Positions 1 through 8,530 of a stretch of 64,000 nt of DNA are shown piece after piece; positions within the stretch are counted from its first letter, which is position 1, and each line of letters begins with the position of its first letter. The notes under the pieces were generated by a model. The model was given only the letters and a program-made list of their open reading frames with translations. It did not search any database and was not told the origin of the DNA. Origin of the DNA: Spirochaetales bacterium (GTDB taxonomy: Bacteria; Spirochaetota; Spirochaetia; CADAEX01). The stretch is taken from the NCBI GenBank assembly GCA_024233785.1, contig JACKPD010000005.1:1-64000 (forward strand), given 5' to 3'. Made by a program: the position numbers and the translations under genes.

Positions 1-19
1 CCATATAACTGGTTCCACT

Positions 20-2395
20 TTAATAAGGCCAGACCCAGTCTTTAATCTCACTCATGTCATCACCGTATTTTTCAATATACTCTTTATGAGTAATTAGAAT
101 GTCACGCATTTCCTGTTTGACATGTGCCCCTGTTTTGTCAAGTGAAGGAAGCCGGTCAATAACATCCATAACAAGGTGAAACCGGTCAAGGTCATTCATT
201 ACAACCATATCAAACGGCGTAGTTGTAGTCCCTTCTTCCTTGTATCCCCTGACATGAAGGTTCTTGTGGTTTGTCCTTCTGTAGGTAAGCCTGTGAATAA
301 GCCATGGGTATCCGTGGAAAGCAAATATTACAGGTTTATCCTTTGTAAAGATGGAATCAAAATTCTTGTCTGAAAGGCCGTGCGGATGTTCGCTCTCGGG
401 CTGCAGTGTCATAAGGTCAACAACATTTACGACCCTTACCTTAAGATCAGGAAAATTCTGCCTTAGGATATCAACTGCCGCGAGGGTCTCCATTGTCGGG
501 ATATCGCCGCAGCATCCCATTACAACATCAGGCTCAGCACCACCGTCGTTACTTGCCCATTTCCAGATTCCAATCCCCGCGGTACAGTGCTTGATCGCGC
601 TGTCCATATCTAAAAACTGAAGCGCGTTCTGCTTGCCTGCCACAATCACATTTATATAATCGCGGCTTTTAAGGCAGTGGTCAGTAACCGATAGCAGCGT
701 GTTGGCGTCAGGCGGTAGATATACGCGGACTATTCCTGCCTTTTTATTGATAACGTGATCGATAAATCCAGGATCCTGATGGCTGAAACCGTTGTGGTCC
801 TGCCTCCATACATGGGAGGTAAGTAGATAGTTAAGGGAAGCTATCGGTCTCCGCCAGGGGATTTCCCTTGTGACCTTAAGCCATTTTGCGTGCTGGTTGA
901 ACATTGAGTCTATTATGTGGATGAAAGCCTCATAGCATGAGAAAAACCCGTGTCTTCCAGTAAGGAGGTATCCCTCAAGCCATCCCTGGCACATGTGCTC
1001 GCTCAGTACTTCCATGACACGGCCGTCAGGTGTTATATGCTCATCCTCAGGTATTATTTCTCCTGTTGATACCCTGTCTGTTACTTCGAAAAGGGCTGAA
1101 AGCCTGTTTGATGCTGTTTCATCCGGTCCCACTATCCTGAAGTTGGCAGCGTCCATGTTAAGCTTCATTACATCCCTGAGGAATTTTCCCATTACCTTTG
1201 TAGCCTCTGCATAGACCGTTCCCGGTTTTTCAACTGCTACGGCATAATTCCTGAAATCAGGCATTTTAAGGTTTTTCATGATGGCTCCGCCGTTTGTATG
1301 CGGGTTTGCTCCCATCCTTTTATTTCCTTCGGGGGCAAGCTCTTTTAATTCAGGAATAAGGGCCCCGTTTTTGTCAAAGAGTTTTTCCGGCTGATAGCTC
1401 TTCATCCATTTTTCAAGGATTTTTATATGGTCAGGCTTAGCTGCAAGCTCTGAAAGGGGGACCTGGTGGGATCTGAATGACCCTTCCGTCTTTTTGCCGT
1501 CAATAGTTTCAGGGCATGTCCATCCTTTTGGTGTTTTAAGAATAATCATCGGCCAGCGGGGCCTTCCCTGATATCCTTCAGTCCGGGCTTTTTTCTGGAT
1601 CACCTTTATTTCCCTGATTGCTTTTTCAGAAATTTCAGCCATCAGGGTGTGTGTTTCTACAGGGTCGCTCCCCTCTACGAAATATGGTTTATAACCATAG
1701 CCTGAAAACAGCATTTCAAGCTCACTTTGAGGCATTCTGGCAAAAATGGTGGGGTTTGCTATTTTGTAGCCGTTAAGGTGCAGTATCGGCAGCACAGCGC
1801 CGTCCCTGACCGGGTTCAGGAATTTATTTGAATGCCAGCTTGCTGCAAGGGCCCCTGTTTCAGCCTCTCCGTCACCAACGACACAGCATGCTATAAGGTC
1901 AGGGTTGTCAAAAACAGCACCGTAGGCATGGAGAACCGCATAACCGAGTTCACCCCCCTCATGGATAGATCCAGGGGTTTCAGGTGCGACATGGCTTGGT
2001 ATTCCGCCGGGGAATGAAAACTGTTTAAAAAGTTTTTTCATTCCTTCCTCGTCCTGTGAAATATCGGGATATACTTCGCTGTATGTCCCTTCAAGGTAGG
2101 TGTTGGCCACAAGTCCCGGGCCGCCGTGGCCCGGCCCTGTAATATAGATCATGTCAAGATTAAATTTCTTTATAAGCCTGTTGAAATGAACGTATATGAA
2201 ATTAAGCCCCGGCGTGGTCCCCCAGTGGCCGAGAAGGCGGGGTTTAATATGTTCAAGCTTAAGCGGTTCCTTAAGTAGTGGATTATCAAGAAGATAAATC
2301 TGTCCCACCGACAGGTAGTTTGCCGCGTTCCAGTAGGCAATCATTTTATCAAGTTCATTTCCGGAAAGCGCTTTGGTTTTCTTATTTGATGCCAT
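20..2395 (-). CDS. xfp: Phosphoketolase (xylulose-5-P/fructose-6-P)
   Basis: Thiamine-diphosphate enzyme that splits xylulose 5-phosphate (and often fructose 6-phosphate) with phosphate to acetyl phosphate and an aldose phosphate, feeding acetate and ATP formation. The 791-residue length is normal for the family. Family signatures are visible: PGHGGPG near residue 90, the ThDP-binding stretch [19 protein letters not shown] near 175-195, and the conserved C-terminal [17 protein letters not shown] region. A TTG at 2410 could extend the frame, but AAGGAG lies about 7 nt before the ATG at 2395, so that ATG is chosen. The gene follows the AAA ATPase gene after 40 nt on the same strand and may share its transcript. 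Substrate preference cannot be read from sequence alone. Confidence 0.96.
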   Translation of the reverse strand: MASNKKTKALSGNELDKMIAYWNAANYLSVGQIYLLDNPLLKEPLKLEHIKPRLLGHWGTTPGLNFIYVHFNRLIKKFNLDMIYITGPGHGGPGLVANTYLEGTYSEVYPDISQDEEGMKKLFKQFSFPGGIPSHVAPETPGSIHEGGELGYAVLHAYGAVFDNPDLIACCVVGDGEAETGALAASWHSNKFLNPVRDGAVLPILHLNGYKIANPTIFARMPQSELEMLFSGYGYKPYFVEGSDPVETHTLMAEISEKAIREIKVIQKKARTEGYQGRPRWPMIILKTPKGWTCPETIDGKKTEGSFRSHQVPLSELAAKPDHIKILEKWMKSYQPEKLFDKNGALIPELKELAPEGNKRMGANPHTNGGAIMKNLKMPDFRNYAVAVEKPGTVYAEATKVMGKFLRDVMKLNMDAANFRIVGPDETASNRLSALFEVTDRVSTGEIIPEDEHITPDGRVMEVLSEHMCQGWLEGYLLTGRHGFFSCYEAFIHIIDSMFNQHAKWLKVTREIPWRRPIASLNYLLTSHVWRQDHNGFSHQDPGFIDHVINKKAGIVRVYLPPDANTLLSVTDHCLKSRDYINVIVAGKQNALQFLDMDSAIKHCTAGIGIWKWASNDGGAEPDVVMGCCGDIPTMETLAAVDILRQNFPDLKVRVVNVVDLMTLQPESEHPHGLSDKNFDSIFTKDKPVIFAFHGYPWLIHRLTYRRTNHKNLHVRGYKEEGTTTTPFDMVVMNDLDRFHLVMDVIDRLPSLDKTGAHVKQEMRDILITHKEYIEKYGDDMSEIKDWVWPY

Positions 2396-2435
2396 AATTC
2401 TCTCCTTCAATTCTTAATGACTCTTATTGACAGTT

Positions 2436-4193
2436 TTAAACACTTATCTCCCCGAGAAGCATTTTAAGCTCCCTTATCTGGGAGACGAGCTTGCTCCTGT
2501 CAAGGTTCTGGAATTTCTTCGGGACCATTTCCCTGCTTGTGCATTCAACCACAGCGACAAGGTTCTGAAGGTCAATCTCATGTGGATAGGCGGGAGGGAC
2601 GAAGTCCCTGATTGTCTCTTCAAGATCATCCCTTGTGATGATTACGTGATTGTTCATAGTCGCGGTAAATTTTGCCCTGATCAGAATAGCCTCAAGGTCT
2701 GCGCCGGATGAATCGAATTTGTATTTTTTCAGCAGATCTGAAATAGAAATGTCCTGCTGAACCTTGATTTTAAGTTTTTTGATAAGTGTATTAAAAAGGT
2801 CTTCCTTTTCCTCGTTAGACTCAGGGTAAAAGAGGGCAAGATGCTCCTCGGCCCTTCCCTGTCTTTTAAGGTCTATCGGCAGCAGGTCGGGACGGCACGT
2901 TATCAGAAACCAGATAATCTTTCCACGGTATTCAGTGTTGCCCATAAAGGACGCCAGCTGGGCAAATATCCTGTTGCTTGTTCCTGAATCCCCCTCCTGG
3001 TTCCTGTTCCCCAGGAACGCGTCAGCCTCATCTATAAGCACTCCTACAGGGGCCATGGCTTTTAGAATATTAAGGACCTTTTCAAAGTTTGATTCGCTCA
3101 CCCCCTGCCATTTGGACCTGAAATTCTTAAGCTTGATGATGGGAATCCCGATTTCACCGGCAAAGGCAGTTACCATGAATGATTTTCCTGTACCGACTGG
3201 TCCTGAAACCAGATAACCCATCGGCAGAACGTCAAGACGCCCCTGTTTAATGGCGCGGGCCGCGCTTTTAAAACGCTTTTTCACAAACTCATGTCCTGAT
3301 ACCATGGAAAGATCATGTTCTGATTCGACAAATTCAAGAAGCCCTGAGGCTTCATTTTCTATTATCTCTTTTTTTCTCTGTTTCAGGTATTCAAGCGATA
3401 TTGCCCTGTCCTCTTCGAAGGACTCAGCGGCAAGCTGGTTCAGGTTCATAAGGTTGAGCCCGCTTGTTATTTTAGCGACCCTTTCGGGATTGAGGCGGTC
3501 TTCAAGAATCAGGGCATTCTGCCTGTCAATGAATTTCAGAAAGCTTGTCCTCACTTTCTCGTCAGGGATCGGGATATTGACCTTTACCGTGGAAGGTGAC
3601 CGCACTAGCCGGGGGCTGATGTCTGACAGGTTTTCCGTAAGGAGAATAACAGAAATATCCCCTTTTGTGAAAATAGGATCATTGCTCCACCTGTTAAGGG
3701 TGACAAGGCAGTACCTGTCCTCATCGCTCATTCGCGGGATATCAGAGTTGGATATTATGGTTTCCGCATAATCTATAATCAGGATAATCCTTAGTTTTTT
3801 CGGAAGATTTAAAAGGAAATATTTTTCAAGATACCTGAAAGCTTTTGATGGGTCTGATGACAGCAGCTCTTCAGCTTCAGCATCCGGATAGCTTGATTTC
3901 ATGATTTTAAGATAATCTTTCTGCATCTCCTGTGAGCAGAAGTTTATCCCTGATGACCTGTCGTAGAAGATTATAATATCCTTGTTGCCGAAAAGCACCT
4001 CGGATATGAATTCCTGTATTCTTACAAAAACAAACTCACCCTCATACATCTTGTTGGGTAGAAAATCCCTTATATTGCCGTTTAGAATGTAAAGGTTAGC
4101 GGTCTTTGAGCAGTATTTGTAGGATAGTTCCTGGGCCCAGGCAGGAAGTATTTTTATAAAAGGCAGATTTTTAACTATAAGCTGTTCTGTCAT
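2436..4193 (-). CDS. Two-module AAA+ ATPase (N-terminal module degenerate)
   Basis: Cytoplasmic AAA+ ATPase of about 585 residues. The C-terminal module is intact: Walker A GPVGTGKS, Walker B GVLIDEADAF and a sensor-1-like LITCRPDLLP. The N-terminal half looks like a second AAA module that kept a Walker-B-like strand (LRIILIIDYAE) and a sensor-like segment (VILLTENLSDISPRL) but has no P-loop. This resembles Ycf46-like and similar poorly characterised AAA proteins; the substrate is unknown. An in-frame ATG at 4223 was rejected because it falls in the spacer of a plausible promoter (4212..4240); the ATG at 4193 follows GGAGAGGGG closely. It is divergent from rnhA and upstream of phosphoketolase. 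The ATPase call is firm, the role is not. Confidence 0.85.
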   Translation of the reverse strand: MTEQLIVKNLPFIKILPAWAQELSYKYCSKTANLYILNGNIRDFLPNKMYEGEFVFVRIQEFISEVLFGNKDIIIFYDRSSGINFCSQEMQKDYLKIMKSSYPDAEAEELLSSDPSKAFRYLEKYFLLNLPKKLRIILIIDYAETIISNSDIPRMSDEDRYCLVTLNRWSNDPIFTKGDISVILLTENLSDISPRLVRSPSTVKVNIPIPDEKVRTSFLKFIDRQNALILEDRLNPERVAKITSGLNLMNLNQLAAESFEEDRAISLEYLKQRKKEIIENEASGLLEFVESEHDLSMVSGHEFVKKRFKSAARAIKQGRLDVLPMGYLVSGPVGTGKSFMVTAFAGEIGIPIIKLKNFRSKWQGVSESNFEKVLNILKAMAPVGVLIDEADAFLGNRNQEGDSGTSNRIFAQLASFMGNTEYRGKIIWFLITCRPDLLPIDLKRQGRAEEHLALFYPESNEEKEDLFNTLIKKLKIKVQQDISISDLLKKYKFDSSGADLEAILIRAKFTATMNNHVIITRDDLEETIRDFVPPAYPHEIDLQNLVAVVECTSREMVPKKFQNLDRSKLVSQIRELKMLLGEISV

Positions 4194-4211
4194 TTCCCCT
4201 CTCCACTTAAA

Positions 4212-4240
4212 GATTAATCCCATAAGTTTTTATAAGTCAA
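4212..4240 (-). promoter_or_regulatory. Predicted promoter of the AAA ATPase gene
   Basis: Minus strand reads TTGACT, a 17-nt spacer, then TTAATC. The -35 is good and the -10 weak. If real, transcription starts just before the ribosome binding site of the ATG at 4193, which argues against the upstream ATG at 4223. Confidence 0.4.
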
Positions 4241-4272
4241 TACAGAGCATTAAAATAATTGAATAATAGAGC

Positions 4273-4301
4273 TTGCGCAGACTGATACGGCATATTAAAG
4301 T
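4273..4301 (+). promoter_or_regulatory. Possible rnhA promoter close to the start codon
   Basis: TTGCGC, a 17-nt spacer and TAAAGT precede the rnhA ATG at 4312 so closely that the mRNA would begin about 4 nt before the start codon. Both boxes are imperfect, so this is tentative. Confidence 0.35.
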
Positions 4302-4311
4302 AGCATTTGTT

Positions 4312-4788
4312 ATGAATTTAAAAGAAATTGATTCCATTGATATTTATACAGACGGAGGCTGCTCAGGCAATCCCGGCCCTGGCGGTTGGGGATTTGTAAT
4401 CCTGTGCGGGGATGATGTCTTAAAAGGTTCAGGACGTGACAGGGAGACCACAAACAACAGGATGGAGCTTAAGGCAGTAATAGAATCTCTCCATTCCTTA
4501 AATGATAAATGCGCCGGGATGATTAAGAGCGGCGGCCGAATAAGCGTCAGGATCTTTACAGATTCCACTTATGTAAAAAAAGGGATCTCGGAGTGGATCG
4601 AAAAATGGGTAAAAAACGGCTGGAAAACCGCTGATAAAAAAGATGTAAAGAACAGGGAGCTCTGGGTTGAGCTTAAATCACTGTCTGATATGGTAAACCC
4701 CGAATGGAAGTGGGTTAAGGGGCATTCCGGCAACAAATGGAACGAGGAATGCGACCGCCTTGTGAGATCAGAGATTGACGGCCGCTGA
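4312..4788 (+). CDS. rnhA: Ribonuclease HI
   Basis: Cleaves the RNA strand of RNA:DNA hybrids using two metal ions. The 158-residue protein is standard length and keeps the four catalytic carboxylates: D13 in IYTDGGCSGNPGPGGWG, E52 in NRMELKAV, D84 in FTDSTYV and D148 in EECDRLVR; the catalytic-loop histidine lies in KGHSGNKWNE. A TTG at 4273 would add 13 residues, but that position is better read as a -35 element and the ATG at 4312 gives a normal N-terminus. No Shine-Dalgarno sequence precedes the ATG, which fits a near-leaderless transcript. It is a single gene, divergent from the AAA ATPase. Confidence 0.95.
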   Translation: MNLKEIDSIDIYTDGGCSGNPGPGGWGFVILCGDDVLKGSGRDRETTNNRMELKAVIESLHSLNDKCAGMIKSGGRISVRIFTDSTYVKKGISEWIEKWVKNGWKTADKKDVKNRELWVELKSLSDMVNPEWKWVKGHSGNKWNEECDRLVRSEIDGR

Positions 4789-4792
4789 ATGG

Positions 4793-4827
4793 TAAAAATG
4801 CACCGGCTTATTTTATAAGTCAGTGCA
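4793..4827 (-). terminator. Rho-independent terminator of the lipoprotein gene
   Basis: TGCACCGGCTTA and TAAGTCAGTGCA form a 12-bp stem (one mismatch, one wobble) around a 5-nt loop at 4799..4827. On the minus strand it is followed by TTTTT, so it would end transcription from the lipoprotein gene whose stop is at 4846. On the plus strand there is no T run. Confidence 0.55.
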
Positions 4828-4845
4828 CGATAAACTATAAAATCA

Positions 4846-5394
4846 CTATTCTCCTACAACAGTTGCTTCTCCGACATAACGGAAAGCAGCTGCCCCTCCG
4901 TCCGTGTCAACATTTCCCGAGATATAATAAGTTGTATCAATAATATTTACAGTAATTGTACCGCCTGTAATTTGATATTCTGTCGGATCGGGATCGGGAA
5001 AAACAAAATCGGTAAGGATATATGCATCATAAGTGATACTACTAATAAATTTTCCGCTTTCAGGATCACCGCTGCTGAAATCGTAATCATCCTGTGGTAA
5101 ATCATTTGAAGTAGAAAACAATACTACTGTTATGGCCTCACCGGAGCCTGTCCCTTCACTTAAATCTAAATTTTCAGATGAAATAGTAACATAATGTTCG
5201 TAAACACCAGGAACACTGCTTTCACCATCATTAGTGATTTTAAGTTTAGCCATACTGTACTCTTCTCCCGCGATTTTAAGCCAGCTGTCCCCCAGCTCAG
5301 TATCATCAGACCCGCTGTCGCAGCCTGTAATTAAAAGAGCAAAAAGAAGAGTAATAATAAAAATAATTCTCCCCAAAAAAGTAATTAATTTCAT
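4846..5394 (-). CDS. Hypothetical lipoprotein
   Basis: A 182-residue protein that I do not recognise. It begins with a positively charged, hydrophobic signal peptide ending in a lipobox (LLITGC, Cys at about residue 25) followed by an acidic linker (DSGSDDTE), so it is expected to be lipid-anchored in the envelope. The mature part is rich in Thr, Ser, Asp and Gly with alternating hydrophobic residues, suggesting a small beta-rich domain. The ATG at 5394 has AGGAGG about 9 nt upstream. It appears to be monocistronic and has its own terminator at 4793..4827. Confidence 0.8.
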   Translation of the reverse strand: MKLITFLGRIIFIITLLFALLITGCDSGSDDTELGDSWLKIAGEEYSMAKLKITNDGESSVPGVYEHYVTISSENLDLSEGTGSGEAITVVLFSTSNDLPQDDYDFSSGDPESGKFISSITYDAYILTDFVFPDPDPTEYQITGGTITVNIIDTTYYISGNVDTDGGAAAFRYVGEATVVGE

Positions 5395-5429
5395 ATACCG
5401 TATCCTCCTGAAATTTTGATAAATTTTAA

Positions 5430-5468
5430 GCCTGCGTATTACGTCCCGCTATCGTGGGAATTACGTAT
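5430..5468. repeat. Intergenic direct/inverted repeat element
   Basis: In the 185-bp gap between the lipoprotein and comM, TATTACGT and AATTACGT flank a small TCCC/GGGA hairpin with an 8-nt loop, followed by a T6 run on the plus strand. It could be a member of a small dispersed repeat family or a structured leader for the lipoprotein mRNA. No second copy was noticed in this window. Confidence 0.25.
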
Positions 5469-5579
5469 TTTTTATGATTTTTATTGAAATTTCAGAACTT
5501 TAGAGTTGTTTCAGCCGCTGAAAAGTTGTGCTGAATCATTTTTAATAATAATTGAGTATATAAACCTGAAAGGGTTTCC

Positions 5580-7139
5580 ATGAATATAATAAGCTACAGC
5601 CCGGGAGGGTTTGAAGGTGATATCGTAAGTGTTGAGGCAGACCTGCGGACAGGAATACCGGGTGTCGACCTGGTCGGGATGCCGGATACCGCGGTGCGTG
5701 AGTCGATAGAGCGGGTGAGGATAGCGATTAAAAACTCCTCCTTTGATTTTCCAGGAAAGAGGATTGTCGTAAACCTTGCGCCGGCCGGGATTAAAAAAGA
5801 AGGGGCCTCCTTTGACCTGCCTATCGCGGTTTCAATACTGCAGAAAACAGGGCTTTTCGGGGACAGCAGCTCCCGGGCCGTCATGGTCCTGGGTGAACTT
5901 CAGCTTTCAGGCATAATACGCCCTGTAAAGGGTGTGCTCTCGGCCGTTATTGCGGGGGAAAGGGAGAATACATTTGCCTATATAGTGCCGGAAGGCAATA
6001 TCGAAGAGGCATCCTCTTCCCGTGCGGAAAGGATTTATCCATGCAGGTCTCTTTCAGATGCTGTTAAGCTGCTTAACAATTTAACTGAAAACAGATTTCC
6101 TAAAATGCCTGAAATCCCGTCATTCCCAGAAGCGGGAGTACCAGTACAGCAGAGATACCATACCGGGGAGAGCGGATCACTGTCTGATATAAAAGGGCAT
6201 GAGTACCTTAAAAAGGCCCTTTGTGTTGCGGCAGCCGGGATGCACAACCTGCTTCTGTTCGGTCCTCCGGGAAGCGGAAAAACCCTTGCCGGCTCAAGGC
6301 TAGTGTCGCTGCTTCCTGACCTTGACCTTGAAGACTCTATCGAAGTTACAAGGATATATTCTCTTGCCGGTCTTTTAAAACAGGGGACAGGCCTTGTAAA
6401 GCGTCCTCCCTTCAGGTCGCCTCACCACACATCCTCCATGGAAGGGCTTATCGGCGGAGGAAGGATTATTAAACCAGGTGAGATTTCGCTTGCACACAAG
6501 GGGGTCCTCTTTCTCGATGAAACGCCAGAATTCCGCAAAAGTATACTGCAGTGCCTTAGAGAACCATCGGAAAGAGGCAGGGTCGACCTTGCCCGAGCCG
6601 GAAAAAACTGCTGGTTCCCTGCCGATTTTCAGCTGATTCTTGCCGCAAACCCCTGTCCCTGCGGCAACAGGGGAAAGGATGACTCGGTGTGTCTCTGCAG
6701 TGATATTGATATATACAGATACTGGAAAAAGGTGGGAGGCGCGCTCCTTGACCGGATAGATATCAGAGTCCCTGTAATGCCTGTTGATGCTGATATAATA
6801 TCGGGCAGTAAAGCGGATGAAAGTATTGATTACAGGAGCCTGGTGCTCAATTCCACTGGAATACAGAATGAAAGATATAAGGGGAAGCCTTTCAAGCGCA
6901 ACAGCCGCATTCCTGCGGGAGAATTTGCAAATTTTATACAGCTTCAGGAGAGGAGCAGGGATATCCTATCAAAAGCAGTAAAAAAATTTTCCTTTTCTTC
7001 CCGGGCAGTTCATTCAGTCATGAAAATAGCGCGCACCTGCGCCGATATCAAGGGAAACACATCTATAGTAATAGATCATGACAGTCTGCTTGAAGCTATA
7101 CAATTAAGGCGCTATGGAGACAGGGATTTTTTCTGGTAG
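5580..7139 (+). CDS. comM: ComM/YifB-family Mg-chelatase-like AAA+ ATPase
   Basis: Member of the ComM (YifB) family; in naturally transformable bacteria ComM is a helicase that promotes branch migration during chromosomal integration of donor DNA. The 519 residues show the usual order: an N-terminal Lon-protease-like domain (about 1-170, with GIPGVDLVGMPDTAVRES), an AAA+ domain with Walker A GPPGSGKT near 228-235 and Walker B VLFLDETPEF, the CPCG-type cysteine cluster of the family (NPCPCGNRG), and a C-terminal Mg-chelatase-type domain. The ATG at 5580 follows a GAAAGG Shine-Dalgarno inside a small AAACC/GGTTT hairpin. Its coding sequence looks more G+C rich than most of the window. Confidence 0.93.
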   Translation: MNIISYSPGGFEGDIVSVEADLRTGIPGVDLVGMPDTAVRESIERVRIAIKNSSFDFPGKRIVVNLAPAGIKKEGASFDLPIAVSILQKTGLFGDSSSRAVMVLGELQLSGIIRPVKGVLSAVIAGERENTFAYIVPEGNIEEASSSRAERIYPCRSLSDAVKLLNNLTENRFPKMPEIPSFPEAGVPVQQRYHTGESGSLSDIKGHEYLKKALCVAAAGMHNLLLFGPPGSGKTLAGSRLVSLLPDLDLEDSIEVTRIYSLAGLLKQGTGLVKRPPFRSPHHTSSMEGLIGGGRIIKPGEISLAHKGVLFLDETPEFRKSILQCLREPSERGRVDLARAGKNCWFPADFQLILAANPCPCGNRGKDDSVCLCSDIDIYRYWKKVGGALLDRIDIRVPVMPVDADIISGSKADESIDYRSLVLNSTGIQNERYKGKPFKRNSRIPAGEFANFIQLQERSRDILSKAVKKFSFSSRAVHSVMKIARTCADIKGNTSIVIDHDSLLEAIQLRRYGDRDFFW

Positions 7140-7145
7140 TTCCAC

Positions 7146-7175
7146 TACCGCAACCGGTAATTTAAAATATTTTTG
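7146..7175 (+). terminator. Weak possible terminator after comM
   Basis: TACCG-CAAC-CGGTA forms a 5-bp hairpin shortly after the comM stop, followed by an A/T-rich stretch including TTTTT. The stem is short, so this is tentative. Confidence 0.3.
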
Positions 7176-7198
7176 TAAATAAACAACTCCTAATTCCC

Positions 7199-7228
7199 TT
7201 GAATGATAGAGCGTGAATTATTTATATT
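7199..7228 (+). promoter_or_regulatory. htrA promoter, start site at the ATG
   Basis: TTGAAT, an 18-nt spacer and TATATT lie directly upstream of htrA. Counting about 7 nt from the -10 puts +1 at or next to the A of the ATG at 7235, and no Shine-Dalgarno sequence is present. A second TATAAT occurs at 7228..7233, only 1 nt before the ATG. Confidence 0.5.
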
Positions 7229-7234
7229 ATAATC

Positions 7235-8449
7235 ATGAAACTATATTCCCGCGGACAGGTATTTTTTTATTCAGTAACAAGCGCAGTTGTTCTGTTGCTT
7301 TTTTTAATTGGGTTTGGTGTAATAAGGATTATTCCGGAAAAGAGCGTATCATCAGATAAAAAGGATATTGTAAAAGAAGATGATTTTGTCTATCAGACTC
7401 AGTCCCTGAAGGATGATCTTGTAAACGTAAATGATTCAGGGCAGTATCTGCCGGATGAACTTGAAAACATTAAGATATATCAGCAGCTCAACGAAGCAGT
7501 TGTGAATATTTCAATTGAAGTAGTAACACTTAACTGGTTTCTTGAACCAGTACCCCAGCAGGGAGGCAGCGGATCCGGCGCGATAATAGACAAAAGAGGT
7601 TTTATCCTTACAAATAAACATGTGGTTGAAAACGCCTACAAGGTTTTTGTAACCCTTGCCGACGGAACCCAGTTTGATGGAAATGTCATAGGCATAGATA
7701 CTGAGAATGATCTTGCTGTTGTAAAAATAGAACCGGGCGATAAAAAACTGGTTACTATTCCTATGGGAGATTCATCAAAACTTCTTGTAGGGCAGAAAGT
7801 CCTTGCCATTGGAAACCCTTTCGGTTATGAAAGAACGCTTACAACAGGCGTTATATCGGGACTGGGCAGGCCGGTACAGCCAAGTTCAAGCAGCGGCTAC
7901 ATTGTTAAAGACATGATCCAGACAGACGCATCCATCAATCCCGGCAACTCAGGCGGCCCAATGATAAATTCACGCGGTGAGATGATAGGTATCAACACTA
8001 TGATATATTCCCCTTCGGGCGGTTCTATCGGTATAGGGTTCGCGGTTCCTGTAAACACGGCAAGAAGGGTTGTTCCTGATCTTATTAAATACGGCAAGGT
8101 GAAAAGGGGCTGGATAGCGATTGAACCTGTTCAGATTTTTCCTGAACTTGTGCGGTATGCGTCCCTACCTGTGGAGAAAGGAATACTTGTCTCTAAAACA
8201 GCGCCGGGAAGCAAAGCTGAAAAAGCAGGGCTTAGAGGGGGTAAGGAGCCTGTGAGGTACGGCAGGTCGACCTTCTATGTGGGAGGTGATATCATTGTTG
8301 AGACAGACGGACTTGCTGTAAACTCTCTGGCCGATTTTTACAGCGCGCTTGAGGATAATAAACCAGGTGAGGTTGTAAAAGTGAAAATTGTAAGGGGAAA
8401 AAGGGAACTTGAACTTTCCATAGAACTTGAGGAAAGACAAAGGGATTAA
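7235..8449 (+). CDS. htrA: HtrA/Deg-family serine protease with one PDZ domain
   Basis: Envelope quality-control serine protease. Residues 8-31 form one membrane anchor, so the catalytic part should be extracytoplasmic. The trypsin-like domain keeps the triad H129 (LTNKHVV), D159 (ENDLAVVKI) and S239 (NPGNSGGPM). One C-terminal PDZ domain follows (about 295-395, GILVSKTAPGSKAEKAGL and a GD-type core). The 404 residues match single-PDZ HtrA proteins (DegS/HtrB-like). No Shine-Dalgarno precedes the ATG and the predicted promoter ends 6 nt upstream, so translation may be leaderless. uvrB follows after 81 nt on the same strand. Confidence 0.93.
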   Translation: MKLYSRGQVFFYSVTSAVVLLLFLIGFGVIRIIPEKSVSSDKKDIVKEDDFVYQTQSLKDDLVNVNDSGQYLPDELENIKIYQQLNEAVVNISIEVVTLNWFLEPVPQQGGSGSGAIIDKRGFILTNKHVVENAYKVFVTLADGTQFDGNVIGIDTENDLAVVKIEPGDKKLVTIPMGDSSKLLVGQKVLAIGNPFGYERTLTTGVISGLGRPVQPSSSSGYIVKDMIQTDASINPGNSGGPMINSRGEMIGINTMIYSPSGGSIGIGFAVPVNTARRVVPDLIKYGKVKRGWIAIEPVQIFPELVRYASLPVEKGILVSKTAPGSKAEKAGLRGGKEPVRYGRSTFYVGGDIIVETDGLAVNSLADFYSALEDNKPGEVVKVKIVRGKRELELSIELEERQRD

Positions 8450-8530
8450 AGGGACCTGCTTTGATTAAATATACAATTTCATCATTATATTCACTGCCGG
8501 AAGCAGAAAGAACCATGAGGCAAATAACAA

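Noticed and set aside
3250..3771. 173-codon open frame on the plus strand opposite the AAA ATPase gene
   Set aside because: Antisense to a well-conserved ATPase; low-complexity Ser/Leu translation, no ribosome site.
5580..7139. Higher G+C of comM and neighbours taken as a sign of gene transfer
   Set aside because: The difference is moderate, judged by eye, and shared by several ordinary genes of the first 9 kb; no mobile-element gene is nearby.
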